This document shows positions 34,233 to 42,720 of a stretch of DNA of 64,000 nt, one piece after another. Position numbers and translations under genes: made by a program. The first letter of the stretch is position 1. Every line of letters begins with the position of its first letter. The notes beneath the pieces are model-generated. The model saw only the letters and a list, made by a program, of their open reading frames with translations. It made no database searches and was not told the origin of the DNA. Location of the stretch: positions 372,001 to 436,000 of the forward strand of contig NZ_WQLA01000004.1 of assembly GCF_009755275.1 (NCBI RefSeq). Direction: 5' to 3'. This DNA is from Mucilaginibacter aquatilis (GTDB lineage Bacteria > Bacteroidota > Bacteroidia > Sphingobacteriales > Sphingobacteriaceae).

Positions 34233-35093
34233 ATGGAAAACAAACCAACATCATTCCCGGCTGAAACGCAGGAACATCAACCGGGCGACGAAAGCGCGAT
34301 GACTCCAAGACCCGAGTACATTAGCCCAAACTATAAAGCAGCCGGTAAGCTTAACGGCAAAGTTGCGTTAATTACCGGCGGAGACAGCGGTATAGGACGT
34401 GCTGTTAGTGTGCATTACGCTAAAGAAGGTGCCGATGTAGCAATTGTTTACCTTGATGAAGACACCGATGCCCAGGAGACCAAGAAGTTGGTGGAAGAAG
34501 CAGGTAAACGCTGTTTACTGATGAAAGGCGACATTAAAAACAGCAGCTTTTGTAAAGAAGCTGTTGAAAAAACAATTGCCGAATTGGGTAAACTGAATAT
34601 TTTGGTTAATAACGCGGCTATACAGTTTCCACAAAAAAATGTGAGCGATATTGACGACAAGCAACTGGAAGACACTTTCAGAACAAATATATTTTCACAC
34701 TTCCATTTTGCTGCGGCAGCGGTACCGCATTTAACTAACGGCGATACTATTATCAACACAACATCAGTAACTGCTTATCGCTCATCGCCGGAGTTGATTG
34801 ACTATTCATCAACAAAAGGTGCTATTGTAACTTTTACAAGGTCGCTTGCTAAAAATCTTGCTGAGAAGAATATTCGTGTAAACGGTGTAGCCCCCGGACC
34901 GGTTTGGACGCCACTCATCGTATCTAGCTTTGATGAAGAAAAAGTTGCAAAGTTTGGACAAGATGTACCGATGGGACGCGCGGGTCAACCTTCAGAATTA
35001 GGCCCGGCTTATGTGTTTCTTGCGTCTGAGGACTCGTCATACATTACCGGACAAATTATCCATGTAAACGGTGGAGAAGTGATAAACGGCTAA
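34233..35093 (+). CDS. SDR-family oxidoreductase (general-stress type)
   Basis: NAD(P)-dependent short-chain dehydrogenase, 286 residues, with a 40-residue N-terminal extension (rich in Pro, Gln and Glu) typical of the YhdF/GSP39-like stress subgroup. Motifs: TGGDSGIG cofactor loop (about 48-55), NNAAI, catalytic serine before YSSTK (Tyr and Lys around 190-194), and the C-terminal GQIIHVNGG. TTG-N17-TAGGTTTA upstream is a near match to the promoter consensus. A strong bidirectional terminator follows. Confidence 0.92.
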   Translation: MENKPTSFPAETQEHQPGDESAMTPRPEYISPNYKAAGKLNGKVALITGGDSGIGRAVSVHYAKEGADVAIVYLDEDTDAQETKKLVEEAGKRCLLMKGDIKNSSFCKEAVEKTIAELGKLNILVNNAAIQFPQKNVSDIDDKQLEDTFRTNIFSHFHFAAAAVPHLTNGDTIINTTSVTAYRSSPELIDYSSTKGAIVTFTRSLAKNLAEKNIRVNGVAPGPVWTPLIVSSFDEEKVAKFGQDVPMGRAGQPSELGPAYVFLASEDSSYITGQIIHVNGGEVING

Positions 35094-35130
35094 TTAAGTT
35101 ATTTTAACAGTTAGCGAAGCATCGTTTGAA

Positions 35131-35171
35131 AAAGGAAATCCTCGCCTTTTAAGGCGAGGATTTCCTTTTTT
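35131..35171. terminator. Bidirectional terminator between convergent SDR genes
   Basis: A 16-bp perfect stem, AAAGGAAATCCTCGCC (35131-35146) with its complement at 35153-35168, around a TTTTAA loop, with A-run and T-run flanks so it terminates on both strands. Confidence 0.92.
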
Positions 35172-35173
35172 GA

Positions 35174-35989
35174 TTATTTCAATAACGGATCTTTTTCCTT
35201 CGCGAATACATTGTACACCAGCTTATCTAACCAAGCCGGGAATATTTTACTGAGCAACACAGTTAGCTTACCCTGCCCTGTTAAAATTAAAGTTCGTTTA
35301 CGGTTAATAATACCGTTAGCAATAATTACCGCTACCTCTTCAGAAGTCATCATTTTGTCCTCTTCCAGGCTGCTTTCGCCTTGTTGTTTTGCTTCTTTAT
35401 TTAAGGCTGTATTTCGAATGTTTGATGCAGTGAACCCCGGGCAAGCTGTCATTACATGCACACCGGTTTTCAAGTTTTCAACCCTTAAGGCATCTAGAAA
35501 GCCGTTCATCGCAAATTTTGATGCAGAGTAACCGGTACGGCCGGGCAAGCCTTTATATCCGGCTATTGATGATACTCCTACAATACTTCCCTGAGTTTTT
35601 AAAATTTCAGGTAATGCATGTTTGGTACAATAAACCGTACCCCAAAAGTTAACGTCCATCAATGACTTTAAAACCTGCAGGTCGAGGTCTTTAAATAAGG
35701 CGCGCATTGATATGCCGGCGTTATTTATAAGCACGTCTACCCTATTAAAAGTTAGCTTGGCCTGCTTAATTAAATGAGCACAATCATCTTCAACAGTTAC
35801 ATCGCATTGTACTGCCAGTGCCTTTACGTTAAACTGCTTTTGTATATCGCTGGTTATATCACACAAGGTTACAAACTGCCTTGCACCTAATACAAGATTT
35901 GCGCCGCGTTTTGCCAGTTCATAGGCCAGTGCTTTACCAATGCCCGAAGATGCACCAGTGATTATTATTACTTTATTGTTTAAGCTCAT
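35174..35989 (-). CDS. SDR-family NAD(P)-dependent oxidoreductase
   Basis: Classical short-chain dehydrogenase of 271 residues: TGASSGIG near 12-19, NNAGIS (about 89-94), catalytic Ser and YSASK (about 155-159). The C-terminal part with a hydrophobic ending (KLTVLLSKIFPAWLDKLVYN) resembles the DltE/DHRS7-like membrane-associated branch. It overlaps the upstream glycosyltransferase gene by 17 bases and is the last gene of the recR-GT2-SDR unit. Substrate unknown. Confidence 0.9.
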   Translation of the reverse strand: MSLNNKVIIITGASSGIGKALAYELAKRGANLVLGARQFVTLCDITSDIQKQFNVKALAVQCDVTVEDDCAHLIKQAKLTFNRVDVLINNAGISMRALFKDLDLQVLKSLMDVNFWGTVYCTKHALPEILKTQGSIVGVSSIAGYKGLPGRTGYSASKFAMNGFLDALRVENLKTGVHVMTACPGFTASNIRNTALNKEAKQQGESSLEEDKMMTSEEVAVIIANGIINRKRTLILTGQGKLTVLLSKIFPAWLDKLVYNVFAKEKDPLLK

Positions 35990-36809
35990 ATGCCGGAGAA
36001 GACCACCCCGGCATGTTCTTTACGCGCAGCTCAGGCAGCCTGAATAAATATTTAACTGCGAAAGTAAGCATTGCACCGTAAAAATTTTTCATATGCTGCC
36101 AACTCATTTTTGATGCTGGTTGTGATACTTGCTGAATTACGAATGTTTTGGCAAAGTAGTAGTTTTTAAAACCGGCCAGGCGTATACGGTATGATAAATC
36201 TATATCGTTGCCATAATCTTTAAAGCGGTCATCAAACATGCCAATATCCTGTAATACCGAGCGGCGTAATAGCATAAAACATGAGTTAAGCACGTCGGTT
36301 TCGGTATTTTCAAAGCCCTCAATCCAACCTGCTTCATAATGTTTGCTGAATAATCTTGATTTGGAAAACAACCTTGACAATCCAGTTAATCTAAAAAAGC
36401 TAATCCACTCAGGAGGCATATTTTTGTTAGACCCTTCAACGAAGTTTCCCTCGGCATCAAGCATACGTACAGATACACCACCGGCATCAGGATGTGCTTG
36501 CAAGAACTCACTCAATTTGTCAAGGGTTTCCTCACTAACGAGTATCGAGGCATCAAGTAAAAGTACAAACTCTCCTTTACTTGCCTTAATTGCTTCGTTA
36601 GCTGCTTTTGCAAATCCCTGCTTACGCGAATGCTCGATAACTTTTGCCTGAGGAAATTCAGCTTTTACCATTCTCACCGAAATATCCTCAGAAGCATTAT
36701 CAACTACTATTACTTCACTATCTGATAAAGCTGCGCGCTTTAAAGCCCCGAGAGCGTGTCTTAAAGGTCTACATTGATTATGATTAACAATAATTGTAGA
36801 TAGCTGCAT
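35973..36809 (-). CDS. Family 2 glycosyltransferase
   Basis: A 278-residue cytoplasmic GT-A glycosyltransferase: STIIVNHNQ at the N-terminus, the nucleotide-binding EVIVVDNASED (about 33-43), QGFAKAANEAIKASKGEFVLLLDAS (DAS where DxD or NPD is usual), and the acceptor-side DERFKDYGNDIDLSYRIR-like segment. It resembles rhamnosyl-type GT2 proteins of surface polysaccharides. It lies three bases after recR and overlaps the SDR gene, so it is in a mixed operon. Donor and acceptor unknown. Confidence 0.88.
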   Translation of the reverse strand: MQLSTIIVNHNQCRPLRHALGALKRAALSDSEVIVVDNASEDISVRMVKAEFPQAKVIEHSRKQGFAKAANEAIKASKGEFVLLLDASILVSEETLDKLSEFLQAHPDAGGVSVRMLDAEGNFVEGSNKNMPPEWISFFRLTGLSRLFSKSRLFSKHYEAGWIEGFENTETDVLNSCFMLLRRSVLQDIGMFDDRFKDYGNDIDLSYRIRLAGFKNYYFAKTFVIQQVSQPASKMSWQHMKNFYGAMLTFAVKYLFRLPELRVKNMPGWSSPAYELKQ

Positions 36810-36812
36810 ATT

Positions 36813-37430
36813 TTACTTAGATAGAGAACTTTCGTATGGTACGCGGGTAGCAATCGACCTACCAAGGGTGATTTCATCTACATACTCCAGTTCTCCTCCA
36901 AACGCTATGCCACGGGCTATAGTTGAGAAATTTATTTTGAATTCTTTTAGACGTTTGTGCAAATAAAATATGGTTGTATCGCCTTCCATAGTAGCGCTAA
37001 GCGCAAATATCACTTCGCGCACCTCTCCGGCCTTCATTCTTTCTACCAACGAATCAATTTCAAGGTCAGAAGGACCTATTCCATCCATAGGAGAAATGAG
37101 TCCGCCGAGCACATGGTATACACCAGTGTACTGATTTGTATTCTCTATTGCCATTACATCGCGCGTGTCTTCAACAACGCAAATAGTTACATGATCGCGT
37201 TTACGTGACGCGCAAATTTCACAAACGGTAAAATCTGATATATTGTGGCAGGTACGGCAGTGCTGTATATCGTTACGTAGCTTAGTTACCGAGTTACTAA
37301 ACCGCTCCACATCAGCCTTATCCTGCTTAAGTAAATGCAGCACTAACCGAAGAGCTGTTTTTTGCCCAACACCGGGTAATTTCGAAAATTCTGCAACTGC
37401 ATTCTCCAGCAACTTCGACGAAAAATTCAT
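36813..37430 (-). CDS. recR: Recombination mediator protein RecR
   Basis: RecFOR-pathway protein of 205 residues that helps load RecA at gaps. The helix-hairpin-helix ([17 protein letters not shown], about 16-32), four-cysteine zinc motif (CRTC...CEIC, about 55-72) and Toprim domain ([12 protein letters not shown], about 80-92) are intact. Start placed at the ATG at 37430; the upstream extension is from TTG. TAATTTTG at 37434-37441 is a possible -7 element implying a leaderless message, but no good -33 was found. Confidence 0.97.
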   Translation of the reverse strand: MNFSSKLLENAVAEFSKLPGVGQKTALRLVLHLLKQDKADVERFSNSVTKLRNDIQHCRTCHNISDFTVCEICASRKRDHVTICVVEDTRDVMAIENTNQYTGVYHVLGGLISPMDGIGPSDLEIDSLVERMKAGEVREVIFALSATMEGDTTIFYLHKRLKEFKINFSTIARGIAFGGELEYVDEITLGRSIATRVPYESSLSK

Positions 37431-37587
37431 TACCAAAATTACAAAAACAACAGCAATTAGGTTTGCCGTTTTAAAGGCTTTACTTTATCGTTACTAAAAT
37501 TCGTATATATGCGAGAATATTGCCACGTATTGTTATTTTGATATAAGAACGAGGCTAAATAGATATTACACTTAAACAAGATACAGC

Positions 37588-39072
37588 ATGTCGCCCGGAG
37601 TTTTACTTTTATTTATTGCTGCCTATTTTTTGGTGCTCATTTTAATTTCGTATTTCACGTCGCGCAAATCGGCTGATAACGATACTTTTTTTGTGGCAAA
37701 CCGCAATTCAAAATGGTATTTGGTAGCGTTTGGTATGATTGGCACTGCGCTTAGCGGTGTTACATTCATTTCGGTTCCGGGCAAGGTTGGCGCCCCCAGC
37801 GGCGATCAGTTTGCATATTTTCAATTTGTACTAGGCAATGCTGCGGGTTTCATCATAATTGCAACGGTGTTGCTACCATTGTATTACCGCTTGCAGGTCA
37901 CCTCCATATACAGTTATATTGAAAGCGCACTAGGTAAGTGGAGCTATAAAACAGCAGCAACCATATTTTTAATCAGCCGTACTATTGGCTCGTCATTTAG
38001 GCTTTATCTTGTGGTAATTGTGTTGCAAAAATTCATATTTGACAGTTATGGATTACCGTTTGCAGCTACGGTTTTGTTTTGCCTGTTGCTTATCTGGTCG
38101 TACACATTTAAAGGCGGCTTAAAAACAATCATTATTACTGATAGTCTTCAGACACTATTTTTGGTATCATCTGTTTTCCTATCAATTTACTTTATATGCC
38201 GAAGTTTAAATTATAATGTTTTTGAAGCCGCCGAGGCAATTAAGAACAGCAGTTACTCGAAAGTTTTCTTCTTGAATGACTTTATGAGCAGCAAGCTTCA
38301 CCTGAGCAAGCAGTTTTTAGGTGGCCTGTTTATAACCGTTGCCATGACAGGGCTTGACCAGGACCTGATGCAGAAGAACCTCAGCTGTAAAAACATTGGC
38401 GAGGCGCAAAAGAACATGTTTAGCTTTACTACAGTATTTGTAATCATAAACATCTTCTTTTTAAGCGTTGGCGCGCTGCTTTACCTCTACGCAGCAAAAA
38501 ATGGAATATCGGTAGAAAAAACGGACTATTTGTACCCTACCATTGCCCTGCAACATTTAGGCACCTTACCGGCTATTGTGTTTATGCTTGGTTTAACAGC
38601 AGCAACTTTTGCCACCACCGATTCTGCACTTACGGCGTTGACCACCTCCTTCTGTGTAGATTTTTTAAACTTTAACAAGCGCGCCGACGTTAATAGTGAA
38701 GCCATGGTTAAAACCAGGCATTACGTTCATATTGCCTTTTCGGCGCTCATGTTTTTAACCATTATTTTATTTAATGCTGTAAATAATGATGCTGTGGTAA
38801 GTGCTATATTCAAAGTAGCATCATACACCTACGGACCGCTGCTGGGGCTTTACGGGTTTGGACTGTTTATGAGTAGCCGCCAGGTAAACGACAAGCTGGT
38901 ACCTTTTATTTGCTTGATTTCTCCGGCGGTATGTTACTTTTTAAGTACAGAGTCAAAAGAATTAATGGGCGGTTACGTATTTGACAATGAATTAATCATC
39001 GTAAACGGATTGATAACCTTTGCGGGCTTGCTGCTTACCTCAAAGGCTAAACAACATATTGCAGCGTTGTAA
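37588..39072 (+). CDS. Sodium:solute symporter (SSS family)
   Basis: A 494-residue inner-membrane symporter with about 13 hydrophobic helices. N-terminal LLLFIAAYFLVLILISYF, then FVANRNSKWYLVAFGMIGTALSGVTFI, a typical SSS opening. The middle ATFATTDSALTALTTSFCVD is the conserved TM8/9 region. It shares family but little sequence with the symporter at 7713 and carries no substrate clue. A LOG-family gene follows 26 bases downstream, probably in one transcript. Confidence 0.9.
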   Translation: MSPGVLLLFIAAYFLVLILISYFTSRKSADNDTFFVANRNSKWYLVAFGMIGTALSGVTFISVPGKVGAPSGDQFAYFQFVLGNAAGFIIIATVLLPLYYRLQVTSIYSYIESALGKWSYKTAATIFLISRTIGSSFRLYLVVIVLQKFIFDSYGLPFAATVLFCLLLIWSYTFKGGLKTIIITDSLQTLFLVSSVFLSIYFICRSLNYNVFEAAEAIKNSSYSKVFFLNDFMSSKLHLSKQFLGGLFITVAMTGLDQDLMQKNLSCKNIGEAQKNMFSFTTVFVIINIFFLSVGALLYLYAAKNGISVEKTDYLYPTIALQHLGTLPAIVFMLGLTAATFATTDSALTALTTSFCVDFLNFNKRADVNSEAMVKTRHYVHIAFSALMFLTIILFNAVNNDAVVSAIFKVASYTYGPLLGLYGFGLFMSSRQVNDKLVPFICLISPAVCYFLSTESKELMGGYVFDNELIIVNGLITFAGLLLTSKAKQHIAAL

Positions 39073-39098
39073 TTATTAATATTCTGAATTGATTTTAT

Positions 39099-39806
39099 AT
39101 GACAAGTGATGATAAAATAAGACAAGCTTTTCAAAACCAAAACTGGCACGAAATAAAGGTTACTGACAGCTGGCAGATCTTTAAAATAATGGCCGAGTTT
39201 GTTGACGGCTTCGAAAAACTGGCTAAAATAGGTCCGTGCGTATCAATATTTGGCTCGGCACGTACCGCTAATGATAACCGTTATTATGAAATGGCTGTAG
39301 AATGTGGCCGTTTGTTAACTGAGCAAGGTTACGGTGTAATATCGGGCGGTGGGCCGGGTATTATGGAAGCAGCCAATAAAGGCGCTTATGAAGCCGGAGG
39401 TAAATCAGTAGGGTTAAATATCGAGCTACCTTTTGAGCAATTTCATAACAAATATATTGACCGCGATAAGCTATTGGAGTTTGATTACTTCTTTGTGCGC
39501 AAGGTTATGTTTATGAAATACTCACAGGGTTACATTGTACTGCCAGGCGGCTTTGGTACTATGGACGAAGCATTTGAGGCGATAACCCTTATTCAAACCG
39601 GCAAAATTGCTCGCTTCCCTATTTGCTTTGTGGGCGTAGATTACTGGAAAGGTTTGTTTGAGTGGATAGAAGGAACTATGCTTGGTAAGGAAAAAAACAT
39701 CAGCCCCGATGATTTAAACCTTTATCGCCTGGTTGACACTGCCGAGGAAGCGTGCGAACACATCTTTAGGTTTTATAACAAGTACCTTCTTAAACCTAAC
39801 TTTTAA
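39099..39806 (+). CDS. LOG-family (TIGR00730) Rossmann-fold protein
   Basis: Nucleotide-processing protein of 235 residues, cytoplasmic. Diagnostic motifs: SIFGSARTA near 49-57, GGGPGIMEAANKGA (about 86-99) and LPGGFGTMDEAFE (about 147-159), the PGGxGTxxE signature of cytokinin-activating LOG phosphoribohydrolases and pyrimidine/purine nucleotidases. Cytokinin production is not implied; many bacterial members cleave nucleotide monophosphates. Follows the SSS transporter closely. Confidence 0.93.
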   Translation: MTSDDKIRQAFQNQNWHEIKVTDSWQIFKIMAEFVDGFEKLAKIGPCVSIFGSARTANDNRYYEMAVECGRLLTEQGYGVISGGGPGIMEAANKGAYEAGGKSVGLNIELPFEQFHNKYIDRDKLLEFDYFFVRKVMFMKYSQGYIVLPGGFGTMDEAFEAITLIQTGKIARFPICFVGVDYWKGLFEWIEGTMLGKEKNISPDDLNLYRLVDTAEEACEHIFRFYNKYLLKPNF

Positions 39807-39859
39807 CCGTAACAGTATGGTTACAGTACAAGTTTAAAACCTATTAAGTTAGTGATTAT

Positions 39860-40660
39860 TTATCCACCACAGTATTGACAGCCACCTTTAAACAGGTAAA
39901 CGTAAGCTAACACTGCGAGGTAAGCTAACAACAGTAAACCAAAAACTATCAACATAATTAAAGCCATTGCTTTCCAAAAAGGCACTGGCTTTTTTACTTT
40001 TATTTCATCTATTGGTGTTGCAGGCTGTGGCTTACCAAATACTACGGTTAAAACAACAATCAAGATAAATCCTCCAAGCAACAAAGGCCAAAACCAGTTA
40101 CGGCTCCACCAGTCTTTTAAGTATAAAACTGTTGCATGGCTTTCCTCACCAGGCAAGGTGTAAAGTTTGGTAACGTAATACCCGTAATCAGATGACTTGC
40201 CAATAACTATCCTGATTTTCTTTTTATGCTGTAACAAAAAATAGTTAGTACGCGAGGTTTGGAGCTTCACCTCTTTGTTATCATAGGCGATAGAAACATT
40301 TGTATAAGAAAATGAGCTTTTCGTAAATTTCTTAGTAACACTTAAAACCGGCACAACCACATCGTTCCTCTTGTTGAATGTAGCACCATAAATGAAGTTA
40401 ACTTTTTGAATAGTACTTAACGTACCCGCCCAGGTTACCGCAGTAACAAAGACTATTAATGTATAAGCTTCCCATTTTTTGAGGCCGTAATATTTGAATG
40501 CATAGTAAATTGCAATTCCAAGACTGATTATGAAAATTGCTGTACCGTATTTATAGCCGGTGCCTGCATCAATCATATCAAACATAAAGTACGATAATGA
40601 ATATACTACAGCAAAAATTGCAACGATTGTAATGAGGAAGTACTTGTCAAAGCGTTTCAT
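39860..40660 (-). CDS. Hypothetical polytopic membrane protein
   Basis: A 266-residue protein with about five hydrophobic helices (8-28, 38-56, 64-84, 190-210, 233-256) and an extracytoplasmic-looking loop of about 100 residues in the middle. The C-terminal tail CQYCGG holds two cysteines in a CxxC motif. I recognise no family. It is divergent from the marR gene and shares its 163-bp upstream region, which contains a likely MarR operator on the far side. Confidence 0.65.
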   Translation of the reverse strand: MKRFDKYFLITIVAIFAVVYSLSYFMFDMIDAGTGYKYGTAIFIISLGIAIYYAFKYYGLKKWEAYTLIVFVTAVTWAGTLSTIQKVNFIYGATFNKRNDVVVPVLSVTKKFTKSSFSYTNVSIAYDNKEVKLQTSRTNYFLLQHKKKIRIVIGKSSDYGYYVTKLYTLPGEESHATVLYLKDWWSRNWFWPLLLGGFILIVVLTVVFGKPQPATPIDEIKVKKPVPFWKAMALIMLIVFGLLLLAYLAVLAYVYLFKGGCQYCGG

Positions 40661-40788
40661 CCAAGTATAATTTTATACGCAATAGTTCTAAAGCACATTT
40701 GTTTTTTAAATCACTGAAAATTTGCAACCTTAAATATTAATGGAATTAACATAAAATGGTAATAAATTACTTGTTGCACCAAATATTA

Positions 40789-40802
40789 GTTGACACATCA
40801 AC
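40789..40802. promoter_or_regulatory. Putative MarR operator 1 overlapping the marR promoter
   Basis: Palindrome GTTGA-CACA-TCAAC. It covers the -33 GTTG (40789-40792) of a promoter whose -7 is TAGCTTTG (40812-40819) after a 19-base spacer, so binding there would block initiation. A second copy is at 41278-41291. The predicted start of transcription is near or at the GTG start codon of marR (leaderless or nearly so). Confidence 0.8.
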
Positions 40803-40819
40803 CATTATTAATAGCTTTG
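40789..40819 (+). promoter_or_regulatory. marR promoter
   Basis: GTTG (40789-40792), 19 bases, TAGCTTTG (40812-40819), close match to the Bacteroidetes -33/-7 consensus. It ends only four bases before the marR start codon. Confidence 0.75.
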
Positions 40820-40823
40820 TGAC

Positions 40824-41282
40824 GTGGAGAAATGTGATTTTAATAAAGGGCTGCTATTATTTCGAATTTTTCATTTACATAAATTAATATGTAACAAAGC
40901 CAATAAATTCTTTTCTAATGAAGGAATGCAAATTCAGGTTGAGCAAATACCCGTTTTAATGGTGATTCATCATTTGGGGCCCTGCTCACAGCAAGATATA
41001 GCACACGAACTTTTAAGAGACAAATCATCAGTTTTACGTACAGTGAGTTCGTTACAATCAGCAGGTTTTTTGAAAGTAGAAAACGACTCGGAAGACAAAC
41101 GAAAAAAACTGGTAAAGCTATCAGCACAAGGCTTTTGGCTTACAGAAAAAATCACAGCAGAAGTTGGTGAAATGGATGATAGAATGTTTTCAAATCTTTC
41201 AGTTGCCGAGAAGCTGATACTTACCGAACTATTGGATAAGTGCGCCAACAATATTGAAGAAACCGAAGCAAGAAATAGTTGA
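40824..41282 (+). CDS. MarR-family transcriptional repressor
   Basis: A 152-residue dimeric winged-helix regulator starting at GTG. The helix-turn-helix is GPCSQQDIAHELLRDKSSVLRTVSSL (about 53-78) followed by the wing SEDKRKKLVKLSAQG. Divergent from the membrane protein and directly upstream of a TolC/HlyD/RND efflux operon, it likely represses that operon and itself, releasing when a toxic ligand binds. Its stop codon lies inside the second operator copy. The first in-frame ATG codons lie further inside the domain, so GTG is the supported start. Confidence 0.9.
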   Translation: MEKCDFNKGLLLFRIFHLHKLICNKANKFFSNEGMQIQVEQIPVLMVIHHLGPCSQQDIAHELLRDKSSVLRTVSSLQSAGFLKVENDSEDKRKKLVKLSAQGFWLTEKITAEVGEMDDRMFSNLSVAEKLILTELLDKCANNIEETEARNS

Positions 41283-41291
41283 CATATCAAC
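41278..41291. promoter_or_regulatory. Putative MarR operator 2 before the efflux genes
   Basis: Palindrome GTTGA-CATA-TCAAC, identical to operator 1 except for one central base; flanks are shared too (TA before it). It overlaps the marR stop codon (41280-41282) and lies 38 bases before the TolC start. Confidence 0.78.
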
Positions 41292-41328
41292 ACTAAATAC
41301 AATTTTCAACGCATATCAACCTTTAAAT

Positions 41329-42693
41329 ATGAATCTATCAAAACTAACAGCAGTACTCCTACTGATTAGTGGATTTCAAGCCTTAGAAACGGCCTCGGGT
41401 CAAAACCAACCACCCGAAGCACAGGGAATTCACAATTTCAGTGTCAATGAATGTATAAGTTACGCTTACGAACACCAGGCTTCTGTAGTCAATGCCGCGT
41501 TAGATGTTAAAAGTGCCGATTACCGTATCAAGCAGGTAATCGGTTCCGGCTTACCGCAAATTAATGGAAGCGCATCGTTCCAGGATTATTTAAAAATTCC
41601 CACTACACTCATCCCTGGTGAATTCATTGGGCAACCGGGTTCATTTATTCCTGTAAAGTTTGGGGTAAAATACCAATCGGCTTTGGCGGCAGATGTTACG
41701 CAGCTGATATTCGACGGCAGCTTTTTGGTTGGTGTTAAAGCTTCAAAAACCTACAAAGAGTTATCGCAACGCAATTATACCCGCAGCCGCATTGATGTAA
41801 ATGTAAATGTAACCAAGGCCTATTACCAAGTTTTAGTAAGTGATGAGCAGGTAAAGCTGCTTGATGCCAACCTTAAACAGTTGAAACAGCAGCTAGATCA
41901 AACCTCTGCTCAAAATAAACAGGGCTTTGTTGAAAAAATTGATGTTGACCGTTTAACCGTGCAATACAATTCACTGCAAACCCAGCGCGAAAACGTGCTG
42001 AGACTTTTAGCGCTCAACTATCAGCTTCTTAAATTTCAAATGGGTATGCCCGTTGCTGATAATTTGATTTTAAAAGATAAGCTGGCAGATGTAAAACTTG
42101 ATGAATCTGCTACTGCTGAAAGCACTGATACAACGTTTTATAAAAAACGTATTGAATTTGGCTTATCTGAAACTCAAATAAAGCTGTATGAATATGATGT
42201 AAAGCGTACCAAGGCTTTGTTTTTACCATCGTTAAGCGCCTTTGGTAACTATACATCATCTTACCAAAATAACACTTTTGGCAACCTGTATAGTAGTCAG
42301 TTTCCTGCAAGTTATGTTGGGCTGCGTTTAAACGTACCTATTTTTAGCGGAGGTCAACGCACCAATCAACTACGCCAGGCAGAAATAACAGTTCAGCAAT
42401 CAAAAAATGAGCAGTCAAACCTTAAAAACGCATTATCGCTTGAAGCTAATCAAGCTAAAATAATTTACTTTAACGGATTGCAAACCCTTGGCAGTCAACG
42501 CAAAAACCAGGAACTTGCCCGCGAGGTACTAAGAGTATCGAAAATTAAATATCAGCAGGGTGTTGGCTCAAGCATTGAGGTAACCCAGGCACAAACGGCT
42601 CTTGAAGATGCCGACAACAGGTACATACAAGGCCTGTATGATGCCCTGGTAAGTAAAGTTGACCTGGAGAAAGCTTACGGACGTATTCAATAA
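41329..42693 (+). CDS. TolC-family outer-membrane efflux protein
   Basis: Trimeric outer-membrane exit duct, 454 residues from the ATG at 41329, which begins a signal peptide (MNLSKLTAVLLLISGFQALE). Two similar halves follow, each with a coiled-coil alpha-barrel segment (for example ALDVKSADYRIKQVIGSGLPQINGS and the LREAEITVQQSKNEQSNLKNAL-type helix). It is the first gene of the efflux set and begins 46 bases after marR. The upstream extension of the frame starts at TTG and overlaps marR. Confidence 0.93.
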   Translation: MNLSKLTAVLLLISGFQALETASGQNQPPEAQGIHNFSVNECISYAYEHQASVVNAALDVKSADYRIKQVIGSGLPQINGSASFQDYLKIPTTLIPGEFIGQPGSFIPVKFGVKYQSALAADVTQLIFDGSFLVGVKASKTYKELSQRNYTRSRIDVNVNVTKAYYQVLVSDEQVKLLDANLKQLKQQLDQTSAQNKQGFVEKIDVDRLTVQYNSLQTQRENVLRLLALNYQLLKFQMGMPVADNLILKDKLADVKLDESATAESTDTTFYKKRIEFGLSETQIKLYEYDVKRTKALFLPSLSAFGNYTSSYQNNTFGNLYSSQFPASYVGLRLNVPIFSGGQRTNQLRQAEITVQQSKNEQSNLKNALSLEANQAKIIYFNGLQTLGSQRKNQELAREVLRVSKIKYQQGVGSSIEVTQAQTALEDADNRYIQGLYDALVSKVDLEKAYGRIQ

Positions 42694-42720
42694 TCACACA
42701 CAACCTATAGAACACAAATC

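Noticed and set aside
35973..36809. Possible loss of glycosyltransferase activity because DAS replaces a DxD/NPD motif
   Set aside because: Some GT2 proteins vary at this position and the rest of the fold is intact, so no inactivity claim is justified.
41254..41328. Upstream extension of the TolC frame
   Set aside because: Starts at TTG inside marR and would bury the signal peptide beginning at 41329.
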